Below, in pieces: positions 54,175-64,000 of a stretch of DNA of 64,000 bases. Both the position numbers and the translations under genes were made by a program. Under the pieces are notes generated by a model that saw only the letters and a program-made list of their open reading frames with translations, made no database searches and was not told the origin of the DNA. Source of the stretch: Atherix ibis (taxonomy: Eukaryota; Arthropoda; Insecta; Diptera; Athericidae); assembly GCA_958298945.1 (NCBI GenBank), contig OY282608.1, positions 20,623,933 to 20,687,932 on the forward strand, given 5' to 3'. Positions within the stretch are counted from its first letter, which is position 1. Every line of letters starts with the position of its first letter.

Positions 54175-57100
54175 AACAAACCAACAAGCCAACAAGCCAA
54201 CAAACCAACAAACCAAGTAACCAAAAAGCCAACAAACTAACAAACCAACAAGCCAACAAACCAACAAGTCAACAAACCAACAAACCAACAAGCCAACAAA
54301 CCAACAAACCAAAAAACCAACAAACCAACAAACCAACAAACCAACAAACCAACAAACCAACAAACCAACAAACCAACAAACCAACAAACCAACAAGCCAA
54401 CAAGCCAACAAACCAATAAACCAACAAACCAACAAGCCAACAAACCCACAAACCAAAAAACCAACAAACCAACAAACCAACAAGCCATCAAGCCAACAAA
54501 CCAACAAACCAACAAGCCAACAAACCAACAAACCAACAAACTAAGTAACCAACAAGCCAACAAACCAATAAACTAACAAACCAACAAACGAACTAACCAA
54601 CAAACTAACAAGCCAACAAGCTAACAAACCAACAAACTAACAAACCAACAAACCAACAAACTAAGTAACCAACAAGCCAACAAACCAAGAAACCAACAAG
54701 CCAACATGCCAACAAACCAACAAACCAACAAGCCAACAAACCAACAAACCAACAAACCAAAAAACCAACAAACCAACAAACCAACAAACCAACAAACCAA
54801 CAAACCAACAAGCCAACAAGCCAACAAACCAACAAAGCAACAAGCCAACAAGCCAACAAACCAACAAACCAACAAGCCAACAAACCAACAAACCAACAAG
54901 CCCATAAGCCAACAAACCAACAAACCAACAAACCAAGTAACCAACAAACCAACAAACCAACAAACCAACAAACCAATAAACCAAAAAACCAACAAACCAA
55001 CAAGCCAACAAGCCAACAAACCAACAAACTAACAAACCAACAAACGAACTAACCAACAAACCAACAAGCCAACAAGCCAACAAACCAACAAACCAACAAA
55101 CCAACAAACCAACAAACTAACAAACCAACAAGCCAACAAACCAACAAACCAACAAGCCAACAAGCCAACAAACCAACAAACCAACAAGCCAACAAACCAA
55201 CAAACCAACAAACCAACATGCCAACAAACCAACAAACTAAGTAACCAACAAGCCAACAAACCAATAAACTAACAAACCAACAAACGAACTAACCAACAAA
55301 CCAACAAACCAACAAGCCAACAAACCAACAAACCAACAAACCAACAAACCAAAAAACCAACAAACCAACAAACCAACAAACCAACAAACCAACAAACCAA
55401 CAAGCCAACAAGCCAACAAACCAACAAACCTACAAACCAACAAACCAACAAGCCAACAAACCAACAAACCAACAAACCAAGTAACCAAAAAGCCAACAAA
55501 CTAACAAACCAACAAGCCAACAAGCCTACAAACCAACAAACCAACAAAGCAACAAGCCAACAAGCCAAAAAACTAACAAACCAACAAGCCAACAAACCAA
55601 CAAACCAACAAGGCAACAAGCCAACAAACCAACAAACCAACAAACCAACAAGCCAACAAACCAACAAACCAACAAGCCAACAAACCAACAAACCAACAAA
55701 CCAACAAGCCAACAAGCCAACAAACCAACAAGCCAACAAACCAACAAGCCAACAAACCAACAAACCAAGTAACCAAAAAGCCAACAAACTAACAAACCAA
55801 CAAGCCAACAAGCCAACAAGCCAACAAACCAACAAAGCAGCAAGCCAACAAGCCAACAAACCAACAAACCAACAAGCCAACAAACCAACAAACCAACAAG
55901 CCAACAAGCCAATAAACCAACAAACCAACAAACCAACAAGCCAACAAACCAACAAACCAACAAACCAACAAGCCAACAAGCCAACAAACCAACAAGCCAA
56001 CAAACCAACAAGCCAACAAACCAACAAACCAAGTAACCAAAAAGCCAACAAACTAACAAACCAACAAGCCAACAAGCCAACAAACCAACAAAGCAGCAAG
56101 CCAACAAGCCAACAAACCAACAAACCAACAAGCCAACAAACCAACAAACCAAAAAACTCACAAACAAACAAGCCAACAAGCCAACAAACCAACAAGCCAC
56201 CAAACCAATAAACCAACAAAGCAACAAGCCAACAAGCCTACAAACCAACAAACCAACAAGCCAACAAGCCAACAAACCAACAAACCAACAAACCAACAAG
56301 CTAACAAACCAACAAACCAAGAAGCCAACAAACCAACAAACCAACAAACCAACAAACCAACAAGCCAACAAGCCAACAAACCAACAAGTCAACAAACCAA
56401 CAAGCCAACAAACCAACAAACCAACAAACCAACAAACCAACAAACCAACAAACCAACAAGCCAACAAACCAACAAGCAAACAAACCAACAAGCCAACAAA
56501 CCAACAAACCAAGTAACAAAAAAGCCAACAAACTAACAAACCAACAAGCCAACAAGCCAACAAACCAACAAAGCAGCAAGCCAACAAGCCAACAAACCAA
56601 CAAACCAACAAGCCAATAAACCAACAAACCAACAAACCAAAAAGCCAACAAACCAACAAACCAAAAAACTCACAAACAAACAAGCCAACAAGCCAACAAA
56701 CCAACAAGCCACCAAACCAATAAACCAACAAAGCAACAAGCCAACAAGCCAACAAACCAACAAACAAACAAGCCAACAAACCAACAAACCAACAAGCCAA
56801 CAAGCCAACAAACCAACAAACCAACAAACCAGTAACCAAAAGGCCAACAAACTAACAAACCAAGAAGCCAACAAGCCAACTAACCAACAAACCAACAAAC
56901 CAACAAACCAACAAACCAACAAACCAACAAACCAACAAACCAATAAACCAAAAAACCAACGAACCAACAAGCCAACAAGCCAACAAACCAACAAACTAAC
57001 AAACCAACAAACGAACTAACCAACAAACCAACAAGCCAACAAGCCAACAAACCAACAAACCAACAAACCAACAAACCAACAAACTAACAAAACAACAAGT

Positions 57101-57675
57101 CAACAAACCAACAAACCAACAAGCCAACAAACAAACAAAACAGCAAACCAACATGCCAACAAACCAACAAACTAAGTAACCAACAAGCCAACAAACCAAC
57201 AATCTAACAAACTAACAAACGAACTAACCAACAAACCAACAAACCAACAAGCCAACAAGCCAACAAGCCAACAAACCAACAAACCAACAAACCAACAAAC
57301 CAACAAACTAAGTAACCAACAATCCAACAAACCAACAAACCAACAAGCCAACAAGCCTACAAACCAACAAACCAATAACCAACAAGCCAACAAACTAACA
57401 AACCAACAAGCCAACAAGCCAACAAACCAACAAACCAACAAACCAACAAACCAACAAACCAAAAAACCAACAAACCAACAAACCAACAAGCCAACAAGCC
57501 AACAAACTAACAAACCAACAAACCAACAAGCCAACAAACCAACAAGCCAACAAACCAACAAACAAACAAACCAAGAAACCAAAAAGCCAACAAACTAACA
57601 AACCAACAAGCCAACAAGCCAACAAACCAACAAAGGAACAAGCCAATAAACCAACAAACCAACAAACCAATAAAC

Positions 57676-58130
57676 CAAAAAACCAACGAACCAACAAGCC
57701 AACAAGCCAACAAACCAACAAACTAACAAACCAACAAACGAACTAACCAACAAACCAACAAGCCAACAAGCCAACAAACCAACAAACCAACAAACCAACA
57801 AACCAACAAACTAACAAACCAACAAGTCAACAAACCAACAAACCAACAAACCAACAAACCAACAAACCAACAAACCAACAAACCAACAAACCAACAAACC
57901 AATAAACCAAAAAACCAACGAACCAACAAGCCAACAAGCCAACAAACCAACAAACTAACAAACCAACAAACGAACTAACCAACAAACCAACAAGCCAACA
58001 AGCCAACAAACCAACAAACCAACAAACCAACAAACCAACAAACTAACAAACCAACAAGTCAACAAACCAACAAACCAACAAGCCAACAAACCAACAAACA
58101 AACAAACCAAGAAACCAAAAAGGCAACAAA
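57676..58130. repeat. 232-bp tandem pair
   Basis: AACCAACGAACC begins at 57681 and recurs at 57913, 232 bp (29 octamers) later, with AAACGAACTAACC and AACAAGTCAAC in the same order. A more distant relative begins at 56954. Confidence 0.85.
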
Positions 58131-61100
58131 CTAACAAACCAACAAGCCAACAAGCCAACAAACTAACAAACCAACAAAGGAACAAGCCAACAAGCCAACA
58201 AACCAACAAACCAACAAACCAACAAGCCAACAAACCAACAAACCAACAAGCCAACAAGCCCACAAACCAACAAACCAACAAACCAACAAGCCAACAAACC
58301 AACAAACCAACAAGCCAACAAACCAAACAGCCAACAAACCAACAAACCAACAAACCAACAAACCAAGTAACAAAAAAGCCAACAAATTAACAAACCAACA
58401 AGCCAAAAAGCCAACAAACCAACAAACCAACAAAGCAACAAGCCAACAAGCCAACAAGCCAACAAGCCAACAAACCAACAAACCAACAAACCAAGTAACC
58501 AACAAACCAACAAACCGTCAAACGAACAAAGCAACAAACCAACAAGCCAACAAGCCAAAAAACCAACAAACCAAGTAACCAAAAAACCAACAAACTAACA
58601 AACCAACCAGCCAACAAACCAACAAGCCAACAAACCAACAAACCAAAAAACCAACAAACCAACAAACCAACAAACCAACAAACCAACAAGCCAACAAGCC
58701 AACAAACCAACAAACCAACAAACCAACAAACCAACAAACCAACAAACCAACAAGCCAACAAGCCAACAAACCAACAAACCAACAAACTAACAAGCCAACA
58801 AACCAACAAACCAAAAAACCAACAAACCAACAAACCAACAAGCCAACAAACCAACAAACTAACAAACCAACAAACGAACTAACCAACAAACCAACAAGCC
58901 AACAAGCCAACAAACCAACAAACCAACAAATTAACAAACCAACAAACTAACAAACCAACAAGCCAACAAACCAACAAACCAACAAGCCAACAAACCAACA
59001 AAACAGCAAACCAACATGCCAACAAACCAACAAACTAAGTAACCAACAAGCCAACAAACCAACAAACCAACAAACTAAGTAACCAACAAGCCAACAAACC
59101 AACAAACTAACAAACCAACAAACGAACTAACCAACAAAACAACAAACCAACAAGCCAACAAGCCAACAAACAAACAAACTAACAAACCAACAAACCAACA
59201 AACTAAGTAACCAACAAGCCAACAAACCAACAAACCAACAAGCCAACAAGCCAACAAACCAACAAACCAATAACCAACAAGCCAACAAACTAACAAACCG
59301 ACAAGCCAACAAGCCAACAAACCAACAAACCAACAAGCCAACATACCAACAAACCAACAATCCAAAAAACCAACAAACCAACAAACCAACAAACCAACAA
59401 ACCAACAAACCAACAAACCAACAAGCCAACAAGCCAACAAGCCAACAAACCAACAAACCAACAAACCAACAAGCCAACAAACCAACAAGCCAACAAACCA
59501 ATAAACCAACAAAGCAACAAGCCAACAAGCCAACAAACCAACAAACCAACAAGCCAACAAACCAACAAACCAACAAGCCAATAAGCCAACAAACCAACAA
59601 ACCAACAAACCAAGTAACCAAAAAACCAACAAACTAACAAACCAACAAGCCAACAAGACAACAAACCAACAAACCAACAAACCAACAAACCAACAAACCA
59701 ACAAACCAACAAACCAACAAACCAACAAACCAACAAACCAATAACCAACAAGCCAACAAACTAACAAACCAACAAGCCAACAAGCCAACAAACAAACAAA
59801 CTAACAAACCAACAAACCAACAAACTAAGTAACCAACAAGCCAACAAACCAACAAGCCAACAAGACAACAAACCAACAAACCAACAATCCAACAAACCAA
59901 CAAACCAACAAGCCAACAAGCCTACAAACCAACAAACCAATAACCAACAAGCCAACAAACTAACAAACCAACAAGCCAACAAGCCAACAAACCAACAAAC
60001 CAACAAACCAACAAACCAACAAACCAACAAACCAACAAACCAACAAACCAACAAACCAACAAACCAACAAGCCAACAAGCCAACAAACTAATAAACCAAC
60101 AAACCAACAAGCCAACAAACCAACAAACCAAGAAACCAAAAATCCAACAAACTAACAAACCAACAAGCCAACAAGCCAACAAACCAACAAACCAACAAAG
60201 GAACAAGCCAACAAGCCAACAAACCAACAAACCAACAAACCAACAAGCCAACAAACCAAAAAACCAACAAGCCAACAAGCCCACAAACTAACAAACCAAC
60301 AAACCAACAAGCCAACAAACCAACAAACCAATAAGCCAACAAACCAACAAACCAACAAACCAACAAACCAACAAGCCAACAAACCAACAAGCCAACAAAC
60401 CAACAAGCCAACAAACCAACAAACGAACAAACCAACAAACCAACAAACAAACAAACCAACAAACCAACAAGCCAACAAGCCAACAAACCAACAAGCCAAC
60501 AAACCAACAAGCCAACAAACCAACAAACCAACAAACCAACAAACCAAGTAACAAAAAAGCCAACAAATTAACAAACCAACAAGCCAACAAGCCAACAAAC
60601 CAACAAACCAACAAAGCAACAAGCCAACAAACCAACAAGCCAACAAGCCAACAAACCAACAAACCAACAAACCAAGTAACCAACAAACAAACAAACCGTC
60701 AAACGAACAAAGCAACAAACCAACAAGCCAACAAGCCAACAAACCAACAAACCAAGTAACCAAAAAACCAACAAACTAACAAACCAACCATCCAACAAAC
60801 CAACAAGCCAACAAACCAACAAACCAACAAGCCAACAAACCAACAAACCAAAAAACCAACAAACCAACAAACCAACAAACCAACAAACCAACAAGCCAAC
60901 AAGCCAACAAACCAACAAACCAACAAACTAACAAGCCAACAAACCAACAAACCAAAAAACCAACAAACCAACAAACCAACAAGCCAACAAACCAACAAAC
61001 TAACAAACCAACAAACGAACTAACCAACAAACCAACAAGCCAACAAGCCAACAAACCAACAAACCAACAAATTAACAAACCAACAAACTAACAAACCAAC

Positions 61101-64000
61101 AAGCCAACAAACCAACAAACCAACAAGCCAACAAACCAACAAAACAGCAAACCAACATGCCAACAAACCAACAAACTAAGTAACCAACAAGCCAACAAAC
61201 CAACAAACTAACAAACCAACAAACGAACTAACCAACAAACCAACAAACCAACAAGCCAACAAGCCAACAAACAAACAAACTAACAAACCAACAAACCAAC
61301 AAACTAAGTAACCAACAAGCCAACAAACCAACAAACCAACAAGCCAACAAGCCAACAAACCAACAAACCAATAACCAACAAGCCAACAAACTAACAAACC
61401 AACAAGCCAACAAGCCAACAAACCAACAAACCAACAAGCCAACAAACCAACAAACCAACAAACCAAAAAACAAACAAACCAACAAACCAACAAACCAACA
61501 AACCAACAAACCAACAAACCAACAAGCGAACAAGCCAACAAACCAACAAACCAACAAACCAACAAGCCAACAAACCAACAAGCCAACAAACCAATAAACC
61601 AACAAAGCAACAAGCCAACAAGCCAACAAACCAACAAACCAACAAGCCAACAAACCAACAAACCAATAAGCCAACGAACCAACAAACCAACAAACCAAGT
61701 AACCAAAAAACCAACAAACTAACAAACCAACAAGCCAACAAGACAACAAACCAACAAACCAACAAACCAACAAACCAACAAACCAACAAACCAACAAACC
61801 AACAAACCAACAAACCAACAAACCAACAAACCAATAACCAACAAGCCAACAAACTAACAAACCAACAAGCCAACAAGCCAACAAACAAACAAACTAACAA
61901 ACCAACAAACCAACAAACTAAGTAACCAACAAGCCAACAAACCAACAAGCCAACAAGACAACAAACCAACAAACCAACAATCCAACAAACCAACAAACCA
62001 ACAAGCCAACAAGCCTACAAACCAACAAACCAATAACCAACAAGCCAACAAACTAACAAACCAACAAGCCAACAAGCCAACAAACACACAAACCAATAAA
62101 CCAACAAACCAACAAACCAAAAAACCAACAAACCAACAAACCAACAAACCAACAAACCAACAAACCAACAAACCAACAAGCCAACAAGCCAACAAACTAA
62201 CAAACCAACAAGCCAACAAACCAACAAGCCAACAAACCAACAAACCAACAAACCAAGAAACCAAAAAGCCGACAAACTAACAAACCAACAAGCCAACAAG
62301 CCAACAAACCAACAAACCAACAAAGGAACAAGCCAACAAGCCAACAAACCAACAAACCAACAAACCAACAAGCCAACAAACCAACAAACCAACAAGCCAA
62401 CAAGCCCACAAACCAACAAACCAACAAACCAACAAGCCAACAAATTAACAAACCAACAAGCCAACAAGCCAACAAACCAACAAACCAACAAAGCAACAAG
62501 CCAACAAGCCAACAAGCCAACAAGCCAACAAACCAACAAACCAACAAACCAAGTAACCAACAAACCAACAAACCGTCAAACGAACAAAGCAACAAACCAA
62601 CAAGCCAACAAGCCAACAAACCAACAAACCAAGTAACCAAAAAACCAACAAACTAACAAACCAACCAGCCAACAAACCAACAAGCCAACAAACCAACAAA
62701 CCAACAATCCAACAAACCAATAAACCAAAAAACCAACAAACCAACAAACCAACAAACCAACAAACCAACAAGCCAACAAGCCAACAAACCAACAAACTAA
62801 CAAGCCAACAAACCAACAAACCAAAAAACCAACAAACCAACAAACCAACAAGCCAACAAACCAACAAACTAACAAACCAACAAACGAACTAACCAACAAA
62901 CCAACAAGCCAACAAGCCAACAAACCAATAAACCAACAAACCAACAAACCAAAAAACCAACAAACCAACAAACCAACAAACCAACAAACCAACAAACCAA
63001 CAAACCAACAAGCCAACAAGCCAACAAACTAACAAACCAACAAACCAACAAGCCAACAAACCAACAAGCCAACAAACCAACAAACCAACAAACCAAGAAA
63101 CCAAAAAGCCGACAAACTAACAAACCAACAAGCCAACAAGCCAACAAACCAACAAACCAACAAACCAACAAACCAACAAACCAACAAGCCAACAAGCCAA
63201 CAAACCAACAAGCCAACAAACCAACAAGCCAACAAACCAACAAACCAACAAACCAACAAACCAACAAACCAACAAGCCAACAAATTAACAAACCAACAAG
63301 CCAACAAGCCAACAAACCAACAAACCAACAAAGCAACAAGCCAACAAGCCAACAAGCCAACAAACCAACAAACCAACAAACCAAGTAACCAACAAACCAA
63401 CAAACCGTCAAACGAACAAAGCAACAAACCAACAAGCCAACAAGCCAACAAACCAACAAACCAAGTAACCAAAAAACCAACAAACTAACAAACCAACCAG
63501 CCAACAAACCAACAAGCCAACAAACCAACAAACCAACAAGCCAACAAACCAACAAACCAAAAAACCAACAAACCAACAAACCAACAAACCAACAAACCAA
63601 CAAGCCAACAAGCCAACAAACCAACAAACCAACAAACTAACAAGCCAACAAACCAACAAACCAAAAAACCAACAAACCAACAAACCAACAAGCCAACAAA
63701 CCAACAAACTAACAAACCAACAAACGAACTAACCAACAAACCAACAAGCCAACAAGCCAACAAACCAACAAACCAACAAATTAACAAACCAACAAACTAA
63801 CAAACCAACAAGCCAACAAACCAACAAACCAACAAGCCAACAAACCAACAAAACAGCAAACCAACATGCCAACAAACCAACAACCTAAGTAACCAACAAG
63901 CCAACAAACCAACAAACTAACAAACCAACAAACGAACTAACCAACAAACCAACAAACCAACAAGCCAACAAGCCAACAAACAAACAAACTAACAAACCAA
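58130..64000. repeat. Region F right part: HOR family with CCGTC and AAAGGAAC markers
   Basis: CCGTCAAACGAACAAAGC starts at 58515, 60696, 62573 and 63405, steps of 2,181, 1,877 and 832 bp. AAAGGAACAAGCC starts at 58176, 60197 and 62322. Derived frames at 60,699-61,078 recur unchanged at 63,408-63,787 (offset 2,709). Another block near 59.6-59.9 kb recurs about 2,093 bp later. The copies therefore form a family of related units with internal deletions. The last copy is cut by the window edge. Confidence 0.83.
63405..63422. repeat. CCRTC/CpG cassette, representative of 11 copies
   Basis: CCRTCAAACGAACAAAGC is an 18-bp irregular word. I find it starting at 8, 35458, 38606, 43887, 47998, 53973, 54157, 58515, 60696, 62573 and 63405. 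R is A at 8, 35458, 38606, 53973 and 54157, and G at the others; the G form adds a second CpG. Nearly every copy away from the window edge is preceded by AAGTAACC followed by octamers. It is absent from 9 bp to 35 kb, so it tags particular HOR lineages. Confidence 0.93.

Larger units (their letters stand above)
52700..57600. repeat. Region F left part: octamer array with weak HOR order
   Basis: This stretch is all octamer satellite but I could not see a regular long period by eye. Notable words are AAAAGATCTAACC near 52,827, CCAACCAACC clusters near 53,130-53,160, and two CCATC cassettes 184 bp apart. Between about 55.2 and 57.6 kb runs rich in AAGCC give a very long open - frame. No gene is present. 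Confidence 0.7.
1..64000. repeat. Octamer satellite array filling the whole window
   Basis: Every line of the window is built from the 8-bp unit CCAACAAA or its one-base variant CCAACAAG, always in the same orientation. T occurs on this strand only in a small recurring set of variant words, and no unique-sequence gap was found. Most departures are single substitutions (CCAAC to CTAAC, AAACC to AAGCC, CAAACC to CAAACG). A minority are units of altered length, such as the 7-bp steps in CCAAAAACCAAC, CCACAAACC and CCAATAACC. A perfect unit would be 5 A to 3 C, so GC is close to 37%. Neither edge shows a transition to other DNA, so the array continues beyond the window. Satellite DNA is certain from the sequence; heterochromatic, subtelomeric or pericentromeric placement is inference. 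Confidence 0.98.

Noticed and set aside
54706..55032. 108-codon + strand frame starting with ATG in a CATGCC word (also 105 codons at 20,206-20,523)
   Set aside because: It is the same NKPTNQQT repeat, open only where TAA words happen to fall out of frame. The ATG comes from a recurring variant octamer that elsewhere leads to early stops.
1..64000. Possible repetitive multi-pass membrane proteins on the - strand
   Set aside because: The hydrophobic Leu/Val/Cys/Trp/Phe composition follows from TTTGTTGG in any frame. There are almost no charged residues and no loops, and overlapping frames give the same result.
1..64000. CRISPR array
   Set aside because: Repeats are 8 bp with no spacers; the sequence between marker words is the same octamer, not unique DNA, and there are no cas genes.
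1..64000. True telomere
   Set aside because: The G-strand unit TTGGTTTG is not a standard telomere repeat that I recognise, the array is full of HOR variants, and no chromosome end is visible. A subtelomeric position remains possible.
1..64000. Hairpins, terminators, tRNA or rRNA genes
   Set aside because: With so little G and T on the + strand no stem of useful length can form, and no stretch departs from the octamer enough to hold an RNA gene.
1..64000. Transposon or retroelement insertion
   Set aside because: No terminal inverted repeats, long terminal repeats, target-site duplications or unique interior sequence were seen.

Overview
The whole 64,000-base window is one uninterrupted satellite array. 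The basic unit is an octamer, CCAACAAR on the + strand (R is A or G) and YTTGTTGG on the - strand. Both window edges lie inside the array, so its true length is unknown and larger than 64 kb. The orientation never reverses. The + strand is made almost entirely of A and C, with G mainly in the AAGCC variant and T only in a small set of recurring variant words (CTAAC, AAGTAACC, AATAAACC, ATTAACC, CATGCC, CATACC, CCRTC, ACTCAC, CCTAC). I find no convincing protein gene, RNA gene, mobile element, CRISPR array, promoter or terminator. Because 8 is not a multiple of 3, all three - frames read the same hydrophobic octapeptide (LLVCWFVG and its rotations), which produces hundreds of overlapping spurious open frames.

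The sequence gives no taxonomic marker. A homogeneous array of this length with nested higher-order repeats is what is expected of heterochromatic, subtelomeric or pericentromeric satellite DNA in a eukaryotic nuclear genome. A bacterial source would be very unusual but cannot be excluded from the sequence alone.

The array is not uniform. Variant octamers are linked into cassettes, and the cassettes into higher-order repeats (HORs) that differ by region. Region A (about 1-14.5 kb) has a HOR of about 1.0-1.25 kb marked by ATTAACC and CAAATAAACC, including a 1,182/1,198-bp tandem pair (4.6-7.0 kb), a 975-bp tandem pair (8.6-10.6 kb) and a dispersed copy about 8.74 kb away (3.6-5.0 versus 12.4-13.8 kb). 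Region B (about 14.5-21.2 kb) has scattered CATGCC cassettes and an A7-containing cassette with a 368-bp tandem pair. Region C (about 21.2-32.45 kb) has a 2,167-bp unit in three copies, the middle one carrying 256 extra bp, followed by a 2,943-bp tandem duplication that looks identical wherever I compared it. Region D (about 32.5-43 kb) has 3.15-3.27-kb and 2,062-bp duplications. Region E (about 43-52.7 kb) has a 4.1-4.4-kb duplication followed by 1,384- and 1,288-bp units. Region F (about 52.7-64 kb) has short 184- and 232-bp tandem steps, then a 0.8-2.2-kb HOR family marked by a CpG-containing cassette.

This pattern points to repeated unequal exchange or replication-based amplification on several length scales. 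The interest of the window is in this nested architecture, in the frame-independent translation property and in the strong strand asymmetry, not in any gene system.
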